In this document: positions 42,401 through 52,614 of the stretch, piece after piece | Numbering within the stretch: the first letter of the stretch is position 1 | Layout: the number at the start of each line of letters is the position of its first letter | Source of the DNA: Corylus avellana | Lineage: Eukaryota > Streptophyta > Magnoliopsida > Fagales > Betulaceae | Assembly (NCBI RefSeq): GCF_901000735.1 | Contig: NC_081544.1 | Location: 24,353,049-24,417,048, forward strand | Direction of reading: 5' to 3' | Length of the DNA: 64,000 nucleotides | Translations under genes and position numbers: made by a program | Notes under the pieces: generated by a model | What the model was told of the DNA's origin: nothing | Database searches by the model: none | What the model saw: the letters and a program-made list of their open reading frames with translations, nothing else

Positions 42401-44446
42401 TTTTTAAAACAAATTTAAAGATTTCAAAATCTTTTTAACAATTTTTTTTTTTAAAAAAAAAAAAACAGAAGGTTGATATTTCAGGGTTTGGAGGCTGTCA
42501 AGACGAGGTCTGACGTATTGTGATAATTGCTCCAACTTAACTTCTTGACAGCCAAAGTTCATCAAGTCAACTTGGAAGAACAACGTGTTATCCATGCATG
42601 TTTAATTAGAATCTAACACAAGAAGTATATTTCTTCAAATTTCAAATATTATTTTCAAATTAAAAGATTTAAATTTTATCATATGATCAGCTTGTCGATA
42701 TTAATGTATGAATGAATATGATAGCTATTGTTGAGGGAATAAATGTTGAATTCTTAACATCCTAAGAATTTTAAAGAATCCTAATTTAATACGAAGAGTG
42801 ATTTATAATTAGGCTCATGAATCACATAGATGTCTACCAGTTTTAGGCAAAGTTTGTTGCAAAAGTTAATGTGTCGAGAGGTATATGTGTGCCAATCAAT
42901 TTGCTACTTTTCTACTTTTTTCCCCTTCTCCCCTCTCCCTCTTTGATTAAAAAAAAAAAAAAAAAATCAATTTCCTACGAGGAATATTGGCTTTGCATTT
43001 CTCGATCGTATTTATAAGAATTCCACATAACTATCACATTGTACCAAATTTTTACATGACATAATGATGTAGGACACTCCCAAGAAATTAGTCTAGAGAA
43101 GAGTTTCTGAGAGATTATTCTAAGAAGAGTTTCCGAGAAATCATTCTTGAGACTTCATCCTTAGAGATTTTTTCGAGAGATTATTCCCGAGAATCCAAAC
43201 CCGATGGATGATCGCCAAAAGGTAACCCGAGCCATTCCAATCCGAGAGTTCATACCAAAGGTTAACATGCATATATATAGCCCATGATGAAAAAGCATAA
43301 CTGGCATATTAATGACGAGAATCACCGCTAAGCTAAGATCTTACTTACTGAAGATTTTATTTTATTTTATTTTAATTAAGACTTTATTTCTTTTTTTTAC
43401 TGGCCGTGTTTTGTTTTCTTCGAGGAAAATAGGATTACATCGCTGACAAAGGTTGTCTTTCGTCGAAAAAAGGCATGACCATCTATATATGTTGATGTTT
43501 ATCAAATTTTCATATGACATAATAATGTTTTTGAGATTGGATGAGTCATGGAAATTTTTAAGGCCCGTTTGCTAACCTCTTCCATGTTTTTTCTTTTTTC
43601 TACCAAGAAAGTTTTTTTTTTAAAAAAAAAAAAAAATTAACAATTTAACCACAAAACATTTACTACAAACTCAAATGAATTTCACATTTATGTCATATCA
43701 AAATAAGTTTTCAATAATAATAATAAAAAAATACATTCTAAAAAAGAAGGGTTATCAAACGCTTAAATACTTTATTTTGTATTCTCATATATACATGATT
43801 GTTTTGTATTATTTTTTTGGTCTATTACACAACACCGACAAAATATAAAAATTATTATATTAAGTTTAAAACAATATTGTTAACGACTCAGTCTTCGTTG
43901 GATGCTAGGCAAGTCCAGGAGCACTACGTCAGAAGTGAGTGTATGGAGATCAATTTGACAATAAAGACCTGTCACATATATCTCGAGATCAAGAGTCTTC
44001 ATTTCACATTTGTGATTAATTCATCACGACTGGATTTGTAATTATATGCAGTAATGTTTGGAAATTCAGCTGCAATTAATCCTTGTTAACTTCTTTATGA
44101 TTGTACTATATATAACCAGTCAAAATTTTCATTTACAAACATCAAATCAATAAAATAAAATAAAAACCAAGACCTTTTAGGGATCGATAGTTTATGGAGA
44201 GCCTTTTCACTTGAACACAATTTTTCCACCAAAATCTTTGCAGGTGAGTAAGCTTTTGCTTCCCAAACTGATGTACCTCAGCAAATCTTAAGCTTGAGAC
44301 CCACTTGCAACATTTCCACCAAATAAGATACGTGCCCAATTTTTCAAACCATGTGTGAGGGAGAGGAGAGATATGAACAACTAAGGAAAGAGACTCCTGG
44401 AAGAAATTTGTGTCCAATAATAAGAACCCCTACTTGTACAGTTTGA
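36489..44446. repeat. 7.95-kb block nearly identical to 52815-60766
   Basis: Offset 16326 up to about 38690 and 16320 after it. Differences I found are one C/T change (36538 versus 52864), a 4-base and a 2-base length difference near 38690-38735. Exons, introns and flank are otherwise the same on reading. The block starts exactly at one 100-N gap and its twin ends exactly at another. Confidence 0.9.
37187..40285 (+). CDS. Ankyrin-PGG gene, unit 2, exons 2-3 only
   Basis: Exon 2 is 37187-37731 and exon 3 is 39722-40285 (stop 40283-40285), identical in translation to the corresponding exons of unit 3. Exon 2 encodes ankyrin repeats (TPLHLAAYFGF, TPLHIAAQHGN, NVLHFAIKG, TPLHFYATT). Exon 3 encodes the PGG domain with four membrane helices. 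The first coding exon and the promoter should lie left of 36489 but are lost in the gap, so the gene is incomplete in the assembly rather than demonstrably broken. Because the block duplicates unit 3 almost perfectly, this may be the same locus placed twice. If real, it is a very recent tandem paralogue with unchanged coding sequence. Confidence 0.75.
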
Positions 44447-44600
44447 CGAAGTCGGTCTTATTGAGTGGTGTGACACCAACTTAAATAAGACAAGTATCAC
44501 AATTTTATTAATTATAATGTTTTACGCTATCAAAATCTATTAAGTCAGTCAACGCAATTTGATAGTAAGAATTAAATTATTATTTTTTGGATATCTTAAG
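40286..44600. other. 3' flank of unit 2
   Basis: No gene recognised; equivalent to 30116-33677 plus part of 35079-35855 of unit 1, without the Harbinger-type element (empty site at 43861). The minus-strand frame at 44142-44417 corresponds to that at 35408 in unit 1. Confidence 0.6.
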
Positions 44601-46150
44601 TAGGGGTGGCAAAATGGGTACCCATACACGACCCGATTATGACCCGCGGGTACCCGTTACACGATTAGCCTATACCCAGACACGACCCGTTTAGCTAAAC
44701 GGGTAATCGGGTTTTACACGATTACGACACGAAAATAACCGGGTAACCCGACACGACCCGTTTAAAATAACCGGGTATAAACGGGTAGACACGACCCGAC
44801 ACGACCCGATTACCCTAAACTATAATTTTTTAAAAAAAATTAAAATTAATATTCAAAATTGTAATAATAATACTAATACATTATACATCAATATAGTCAA
44901 TGCAAAAAATTGAGTTCTAAGAGATTAAAGGCTTTAATAAAGAATAAGAAAAAAAAAAAATTGGAAAGTGACCGTAATTGACAAATTGTACTCCAAAATA
45001 AATTACTAAACTCATAATTTCACCTAAACTTAAAAGTTAAAAGTTAAAACAAGTAAGTTCATTTATTAAAATAGTCCACTTATAATTTAGTCCCACATGT
45101 AACAAAAGTGTTAAAAAATTAATTTGAACAAAGATACAAATTCTCAGACATTTTTTTTTAGCATCCAACCCTAGGCCAAGACTCAATATTTTTGAATTCC
45201 ATGAGAGCCATAGAAGACCAAGACCCTTATTTAATTGTGCAAATACATTTATCAAAATGTGTAATATAATAGAATAGTTATAATTTAAGTGATTTTCATT
45301 TTAGCAACGATAAGGTAAAGTTACTAAAGTACAGTAAAGTTTTTCTAAAGATCACAAATTTGCTATCCGAAACAAACAATGGCATCAATGCTTAGAGAGG
45401 CATCCACCATGGGTCGGTAGCCATCCATTGAAATTTGGATATTTAGTTGATGTTTCACATCCACAAATCAATTGGCGTTCACATACACATCCCAGCGCGT
45501 GTAGCCTGTGTTCCCCCTAATCAACAACCACTTTTCTTTTTTTCAACTTAAATAAAGTTATTTAATTTTTATCTACAATTAACAATTATCATTTGCTTAT
45601 TTAATTTTGTCATTTTGTAATTCATTGCTTACATTTAATTATCTACCTCTCCTAAGAAAGACTAAAAGGATGTGCAATATAATGCAGAATTTGATACAGC
45701 TGTAAAATTAAAGTAATTGCTGTCTGGATTAGACAATATTTATGAGATGATTGCTTTAGATTCCCTTCAGTTTTATAGAAAAAAAATTGATTGCTAATGC
45801 CTTGTATACCAAAAGTCTTATTCTAACCATGGATACTAAGACTGACGTGAGGAGTCTGAGGCAGTGAGGCGAGATTCGTGCGTGCCAGCGTGCGTGAGCT
45901 GCTGCCGGGTCCAGAAAAAAACCAAGAAAAAAAAACCGGGTCGCCGGGTCCAGAAAAAAGGAAAAAAAAAACCGGGTTTGGCGGGTCGACCCGCCAGACC
46001 GGACAGGTCGACCCGCCAAACACGAAATTTTCGGGTCTTAATCGGGTAGACCCGATTACGACCCGAACCCGATTAGCCCAAACCCAATACCTGTTTTTTC
46101 GTGTCGTGTTCGTGTCGGATTCGCGGGTCGTGTCAAAATTGCCGGCCCTA
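44601..46150. mobile_element. Non-autonomous hAT element with CACGACCCG repeats
   Basis: It starts TAGGGGTGGCAAAATGGG and ends TTGCCGGCCCTA, with the 8-bp target duplication ATCTTAAG at 44593-44600 and 46151-46158. Unit 1 has the single, empty ATCTTAAG at 35856. Subterminal regions are rich in ACACGACCCG and CGGGTAACCCG in both orientations (44630-44815 and 45905-46135). The AT-rich middle has no transposase ORF. The GC-rich ORFs near 45823-46243 are by-products of the repeats. Confidence 0.93.
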
Positions 46151-46735
46151 ATCTTAAGGACGTATGAATTCATTTTGATACCACATAGAGTTAATTGCAA
46201 ATCAAGTAAATCACAGCAACTGATTTTGCATTTTTTTTTATAAAAAAAAATTGAAAATTTTGTGAGACTTGAACTATATCATTGGATTGGATCCCTAAAA
46301 AATTAGTTGTGAGCTTGGTGTCATCTTGATTATGGTAGGTTCAGTTTTGAACAAAAAAAAAAAAAAAAAAAATCACCTAAAATAGCAAATCCAGTGTATT
46401 GGACCCAACAAAGAAATGCTATTTCTTGAGTGTAATGACTTGATGCCTTGACAAGTTGACATGATGCTATGCAGAGTGCAAAGCTCAAAGTCCCACAAAA
46501 AAGTAGTTTCAAGTTTCAAATCAGGTCTGGAGTTTGGTCAGAAGCCAACGGGAAGAAACTAATTGGATGGGGGTATTTCCGGTTTTCTATGTTGCAAGAG
46601 GGGGGAAAATGTGAAAAGAAAAATTATGGGGGGACAAATATAGCATTTTGTAGGGACAATTTTTTTAAAATGACATATTCGAAGAATAATTTTAAAACTT
46701 TTGGGGGGACGAATGGTATATGTGGATCCGCCCTG
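46151..46735. other. Continuation of the unit 2 flank, transposon edge
   Basis: Matches 35856-36388 of unit 1 and runs about 45 bp further, to GTGGATCCGCCCTG, which resembles the terminus of a hAT-like element (CAGGGCGGATCC inverted). The open frame at 46469-46750 has no recognisable similarity. Confidence 0.45.
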
Positions 46736-47106
46736 TTAGCAATTAAGTAACTAGAGAGGAATTTCAACAATCGACATCGACACCAGTTAATACGTAGCAC
46801 TTGTTGTCTGGAGCACCACTCTAAAATTGCATTAAAATCAAACTACAAACGACTTTTCAATCTCTGATGAATGTGAAAAAGCGTAACCATTTTCTTCTTT
46901 GTCTTTTTCTTTCTCTCCCTGCGCTGCACTCTTTCTTTTTTCTCCTTTCTTTTTTTTTTTTTTTTGTCTCTTAGTCTCCTAGTCTCACGTGAACACAAAA
47001 GCACAAAGTGCTTTTCCTTTTATATTGCACACAAAAGGTTTTAACTCTTTGTGCTTATCTACGCGGGTTGGTCTCCACGTAAACAGAGACCACCCCAACA
47101 ATTAGG
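46736..47106 (-). mobile_element. LTR-like fragment, second copy
   Basis: Diverged copy of about 194-543: shared AGAGGAATT, CGACACCAGT, AATACGTAGCAC, ACTCTAAAATTGCAT and GACCACC..CAACA edge. On the minus strand it begins TGTTGGGGTGGTC. It includes ACGTGAACACAAAAGCAC and a promoter-like TTTTATATTG. The other end is not visible. Confidence 0.45.
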
Positions 47107-47227
47107 ACATGTTATATTTTAACATTTTCTACAATTATTATTTATTTTTCTTTAGCACAACGAATTCTTACTTGGTCCATGCTACAACACTTAACAGCTC
47201 ATTAAGTTGGGCTGAGGCTTGAGGACA

Positions 47228-48015
47228 ATAAAGTAATGGATGACAGGAAAATGTGAAACAAGTGGAATTGGAAAGAAAAAAAAAAAAATCTGAAACATGA
47301 CAGGATCGGTGCAATATGTGGTGGTTAGGTCTCCAGCCGAAGGAGTTTGGGACAAAGTCTGAAAGAAAGTAGTGGATGACATCTTTTCGTACACCACTGT
47401 CTTTTGTCTCCTGTCTTATATCTTTTCCTTCCTTTTACTTTTCCAGTTTTCCCCATTCTTTCAGTTTGTTGATACCTGCTCAAATTATTTACAGAGGACA
47501 TCAATAAAGTAGTGAATGACAGGAAAATGTACATGAAACACGTGGAAAGAAAAAACAATAGGGTGTATTTGACAACCGGTTTTGGATCTGTACGTGTGCT
47601 GTGCACAATAGAGTAAGTTTGAATTGTTCACCAAAAGCTGCAGCATGAAAGACATGTTGCAGTGCTTTTTGCTTTTTGCTGTGTTCCAAAACTGCCCCTG
47701 TAGCAAACACATTTAATGTGATATTTCTTTCAACTTTTTTTTACTTCATTATTCAGAGAGGGTTTGCTGCAGGGATAGTCTTGGAACACTAAATGCAGGC
47801 TGAAAATAGGTGTGTTAAACACAGCAAAAGCTCTGCAGCATGTCTTTCATGCTGCAGCTTTTGGTCAGCAATTCAAACTTACTCTACAGTGCACAGCACA
47901 GGAGCTAAAACCGGTTGTCAAACGCACCGATGTGGTTTTATACCTTTTCCTTTCTTTTACTCTTTCCATTTTCCTTCAATTTGTTCATACCCCACGCTCA
48001 AATTATTTACAGGGG
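47228..48015. repeat. Duplicated spacer blocks around a MITE
   Basis: Block A (AGTAATGGATGACAGGAAAA at about 47232) recurs at about 47506. Block B (CTTATATCTTTTCCTTCC to CAAATTATTTACAG, 47413-47493) recurs at about 47938-48014. The order is A, B, A', MITE, B'. No coding gene recognised; the many short ORFs here are chance. Confidence 0.55.
47561..47928. mobile_element. Inverted-repeat MITE, about 370 bp
   Basis: Arms of about 120 bp: the left arm GGGTGTATTTGACAACCGG, then AGAGTAAGTTTGAATTG, then AAAAGCTGCAGCATGAAAGA, and its inverted copy on the right ending CAAACGCACC. The centre is short and AT-rich. No clear target duplication, so the superfamily is not assigned. Confidence 0.7.
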
Positions 48016-48314
48016 TAAAACTTGTTGGGAAATTAGGACGCCGCTAATTCCTCTTAACTGGATCTTGGGATTCAATTTATCAAGAATACAACAACACAAT
48101 AAAATATACAGGCATAAGATAAGAATTTATATGTGGTTCGGTCAATACTGTTTGCGTTCACAGAGCACACTAGATATTACTATATTACTTTGAATGAACC
48201 ACAATTATGAATCAGCAAATCTCACTCAGACACTGTATCTCACACTCCTACAAAGTATGCACTCTTATGTTTTGCTCACTCTCTCAAAAAAAAAAAAAAA
48301 ACACTACTCCTAGA
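48016..48314. other. Spacer, possible start of an LTR
   Basis: TGTTGGGAAATTAGGACG near 48025 looks like an LTR start, and TTGTCAACA ends near 50052 beyond the hAT element, so a solo LTR split by that element is possible. No matching 5-bp target duplication was found, so this remains tentative. Confidence 0.3.
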
Positions 48315-49663
48315 CAGGGGCGGACGTACGTTGATGAGTGGGGGACCCAAAAGTTTTCAGAAATTTTATATTAGCATGTGAAATTTTATATATATCCCCA
48401 AATTTCAAAATTTGTCCCCCCAAATTACTGAAGATGTCCCCCCAAAACTCTCTAACCAAAAAATTCTTCAACAAATTGTCCCATCACTTTTTTTTTATTC
48501 TTTTTATCTTCAACACTCTCTCTCTCACCGAAAAATTCTTAAATTGTCCCCAAAATAATTTTTTATTCCTTTTGAGCCGCCTTGGCTGAATCCCCATTTT
48601 CACCAAAACAAGAAGGAAGGAAAGTCTACCTCAAATCACTGAAGGTGAAGTCAACCACCCATCACCCAAATGTTTCAAAATCAACTTCACTGCGCATCAA
48701 CTTGATCTGGGTATCTGGTTTTTGAAGCCCGCACTTGAATATGAGCAAGAGAGAGAGAAGACTCAGATTTGCTTCACTGGCAAAGTCCCTGCCAAGTCCA
48801 AGATTACTCAAAAGAAAAATAGGCTTAGAAATAATAAAGGAAGAATGGGTAATAAAGAGAGAGAGAGAGACAGCAGCTTGCTAAGTCATATGGTGGGGAA
48901 ATACGAAGAAACGGCAATCACTGGGTATTTGTTTAGGGTATTTGCTAGATTCGGGTATTTCCAGATTCACGCATGGAGAGAGAGAGAGCCCTTGCTGGAG
49001 TGGATTTGGCTTGTCTCAAACTCTCATATTTTCTTTTTTCTTCTAGATAATTTTCACGGCTTTTTTTTAAATTTTTTTTTTTTTTTTTTTTTTATGAATA
49101 ATTTTCATGGCTTAGTTGTTAAATATTAAAATTAACATTTTGACTTATCTAATTTGAGATTTCATAGGATTAAAATTTGGGTTATCTTAATTATTGCTGG
49201 CTGTAACATTGTTTTGGCTTATCTCATACTCTCATGCTTAGCATTTTTGTAGTTGGGAGCCTCATGGCATTTTGTTAGGAGAAACAATTCATGCTCAACG
49301 GTACAATTTTTCTTGAATCATATAGATTGTGCTTAGTTTATATTGCTAATAATTTTGAATAAGTATTTACTGTATTTTGATGTTATACAAGTTTTGTTTC
49401 TAGCTTTCATTGTTGGTTAATTTGATGGGTTTTAATTCATTAATTTATTTGTCATGCTTTCACTTGTTAGTGGTAATAAAAATTATAATAAAATTCTAAC
49501 AAAAATGACTTATGATTTACTATGAAATTATATAAGTTAGGTAGGTGTTACTATATTCACGCTCAGATAAGATAGTCATAACTGATATCTCCAGCCTACC
49601 CTTTTAATTAAAAAAAAAAAAAAAAATCGTCCTCCCACACTCAAAATCCTGATTCCACCCCTG
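48315..49663. mobile_element. Non-autonomous hAT element, about 1.35 kb
   Basis: Ends CAGGGGCGGAC and the inverted form of CAGGGGTGGAATC. The flanking 8-bp sites are CTCCTAGA (48307-48314) and CTCTTAGA (49664-49671), a target duplication with one mismatch, so older than the hAT at 44601. A 135-codon open frame inside (48722-49129) is low-complexity and not recognised. Confidence 0.75.
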
Positions 49664-49671
49664 CTCTTAGA

Positions 49672-50134
49672 TTTTTCTTGCTCTTTCTCTGAAAGCACTC
49701 TCACTTTCTTTTAAGAAACTCTCGTTGGTGTCTAATTTGCAAGTGGCCTTCCATTTTGTTATATTGGCAATTTTCTGCACCCATGTTTCAAACATTTCGG
49801 TCACTCACTCTATAGCATAGCCCACAACTATAGCACAGCCCATAATTCTCCTTTCACACCTATTTTTCTTCCTTCATCTAGAAGCCCTCTGATCTATAAG
49901 CTTTAATAAAGACAAATGACACAAGGCTTCTTAGAGGAATAAAGACAATCTGCCAAGTCTTCAACAAAGCCCTTTTTTTGTCAAAGATTGCAGCTGCAAT
50001 TATCTACGTGGAGAAATGTGATGAGTAATGAGAGTGAACCCAATTGTCAACAAAGGTGAGCCACACTTTGCCAACAAAACTCTCTGAAACTAGTGCGAAA
50101 TTCAATTTTATCCTCAACTTGTTACAGACTTTGC
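49672..50134. other. Upstream flank of ankyrin unit 3
   Basis: No gene. Sequence with CTCACTTTC, then GAGAGTGAACCC, leads to the promoter. It does not clearly align with the flank of unit 1 until just before the TATA box. Confidence 0.35.
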
Positions 50135-50145
50135 CTATATATTTA
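50135..50145 (+). promoter_or_regulatory. Likely TATA box of ankyrin unit 3
   Basis: CTATATATTTAGGAACC followed by ACGTTGCCTTACACCACAC. It is the counterpart of the box at 19329, with downstream words conserved. Confidence 0.6.
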
Positions 50146-50164
50146 GGAACCACGTTGCCTTACA

Positions 50165-50364
50165 CCACACTACTCATAAGTCATAACCATCCCACCTGCA
50201 TTTTTTTTTCTATTTTCTTTCTCCGGTGATCATTTCTTTGTTTTCTTTGATCATCTTCGTCTCCCCATATCACTCTTCTCTGTCTCACATACTTGCTCAA
50301 TGTGGACAACCTGAAGTGACTTTCACGCTGGAAGCCACGACTTACGATTGTCATCTCCACCGCG
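50165..50364 (+). other. 5' untranslated exon of ankyrin unit 3
   Basis: Aligned with 19365-19576 (shared CTCAATGTGGAC-like and GAAGTGACTTTCA-like words). It ends at the donor CGCG/GTAATTTCACC. The 5' edge is inferred from the TATA position. Confidence 0.5.
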
Positions 50365-51728
50365 GTAATTTCACCTTATCTCACCTTTTTTACTCAATTA
50401 CTTAGGATGTTTGAGCTTTTTCTCTCATGTGGTTGTTGCCGTTTAGCTATGAAATTTCGCAAAAAAATTCGTAATGTGAGTTTGATGCTTGATTCAGATT
50501 GGTGGCGGTGTTAGGTGTAAAAAATCGTTAATCTCTTAGGACGGGACGGTTAATTATTGCTAACTGTACCCTCATATATATTATATATATTATACATAAA
50601 AATCATATACAAAACGACTTCATTTTAGTGCGTTTGATGTAATGTTTCGGTTTTAAGTTTAATGAATAATGATATTGATCTTTATTCAAAGTAATAATAA
50701 TAATATTCTTAAGCTTGATTATTTTGAAGCCATCTAATTATTTAGAAAATGCCAAAAATCATCTAAAACGGGTCTTAAAATAAGGCTCAACTAAGGCTTG
50801 AAACACCAAAATAGGCTGAAAATACCCCTTTTTTAAAAACAGCGGTTATTTACAAATGCACCTAAGGCAAAATAGCGATTAACGATTAAAGGTAATAATT
50901 GCTAACTTGTACACTTCTACTAATATGCATATTTTTTGTCCTCATGAGTTGTCATTAGAATACGGCTAAAATAGCGGGCAGGCCAACCGCCCTAACCATT
51001 AACTGTCTAACCGCTTTTGAAAGGGGTTATAAAAGGCTGCTAATCCCATATATATATATGAAACGACGTCATTTTGACTTTTTCTATTTTTTTTTTTTTC
51101 TCTTTTTCATTTTAAAAAGCGGTTAACAGTACCGCACTGCTAACCGCTTAGTGGAGGCTATTATCTGATTTTACTAACCGCCTAGACGGTTGTTGTTAAC
51201 TGTTTTAGCTAAAAACCATTAATTGTAACCACATTTTCACCCCTATATTAGAGTAAACGAACAATACTTTTTGGAGTATGTGCTACACCTGCAACATTTG
51301 GACGAAGGGGAATTGAATTGGATGAACAAATTAGACGTTATTAAGTCATATGAACAAAACTTATGGTTTCCTATATATAGCCTATCTATAGACGCCCAAA
51401 GAATTTTTATTTTTTTTTTATTTTTCATATGATCAATTTATGCAATGTCTACAAGGGGATGACATGTTAATTTCCGTGCACTTTCTCCTTTTTAAAATTC
51501 CTTGAATTACTATTTGCTTTCCACATGACCTTGTGCTTAGTTCATGCTATTTGTGAAGAGCAGAGCAGAGAGTATACGGCGAGGCAAAGAAACTATTAGT
51601 AGACGGACCATCACTTGCTGGAGAGATATTTATAATACTCTATTCAAAGAAAGGATCCCTCCAATTCCTTTGAATCTCAAGCATCTGTTAATACTAATCA
51701 GCCCGAGCAAACAGAGACCATCATTTGC
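50365..51728 (+). other. 5' UTR intron and leader of ankyrin unit 3
   Basis: Intron-like sequence equivalent to 19577-20324 of unit 1, lengthened by an inserted element. Just before the coding start the unit 1 initiator ATGGATCCC is AGGATCCC here, so translation should begin at 51729. Confidence 0.5.
50512..51245. mobile_element. Degenerate hAT-like element related to the one at 1665
   Basis: The left edge TTAGGTGTAAAAAATCG and right edge TTTTCACCCCTA resemble the termini of the hAT element at 1665. CGGTTA and TAACCGC words recur near 50550, 50880, 50985-51050, 51118-51148 and 51176-51200. Unit 1 lacks it (GGCGGTGTTAGG continues into intron sequence at 19824). No clear 8-bp duplication remains. 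Confidence 0.55.
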
Positions 51729-52614
51729 ATGGATTGTGCTTACTACAATGCTGCAGCAGAAGGCAGAATCGAGGTCTTCAAAAATGTCATCGATCATGAG
51801 TCTCTTGGCCTCCTACTAACCCCAAATAAAAATACAATCCTCCATATTTACATCACATCCCTCAATTCCGAATCCAATTCAACAACCCCCAATGCAGGAT
51901 CGGAATCAACAACAACCCTTAATGCAGGAACGGAATCAACAACCCTTATTGGACGATTAGGATCAACAACTAACTTTGTGAAAAAAATTCTCAAAATCTG
52001 TCCCTCATTATTACGGCAAGCCAATGCCAAAAGTGAAACTCCAATATTGCACATTGTGGCAGGATCAGAATCAACAACAACCCTCAATGCAGGAGCAGAA
52101 TCAACAACTCCCAATGTAGGATCAGAATCAACAACCAACTTTGTGGAAGAAATTCTTAAAATGTGTCCCTCACTGTTACGGCAAGCGAATGCCAGATGTG
52201 AAACTCCATTGCACATTGCGGCAAGGTACGGGCATGATGGCATAGTGGAAGTTCTAATCGAATATTGTGCCCAAACTCGCGCCCAAACTCGCCATGATCA
52301 AGACCTTGAAGAGGGGATTGAACCAGTAAAGGAACTACTGAGGATGACGAACAAAGAGAAAGACACGGCTTTGCATGAGGCTGTACGTTATAATCACCTT
52401 GAGGTGGTAAAATTGTTGATTAGTAAAGACCCAGATTTTTCATATTCTGCTAATGATGCTGGTGAGACTCCACTTTACATAGCTGCCGAGAGAGGGTTTA
52501 AAGATGTATTGTTCGAAATTTTAGACAACTGCGAATCACCAATGCATGAGGGTCCCCTTGGTAGAACGGCTTTGCATGCTGCTATAATACATTCTTTACA
52601 GCATGATGATAAAG
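51729..52614 (+). CDS. Unit 3 exon 1: N-terminus, linker repeats, ankyrin repeats 1-5
   Basis: 295 codons plus one base; donor AAAG/GTACTACC. An internal duplication is visible: TTNFVKKILKICPSLLRQAN (residues 80-99) and TTNFVEEILKMCPSLLRQAN (136-155) are two copies of one segment. The first copy leads to a degenerate repeat (TPILHIVAG), the second to a good ankyrin repeat. If the intron were retained, the frame would stop at about 52676. Confidence 0.85.

Noticed and set aside
45823..46243. ORFs on both strands at the right end of the hAT element
   Set aside because: They follow the CACGACCCG/CGGGTC subterminal repeats of the element and are absent from the empty site in unit 1.
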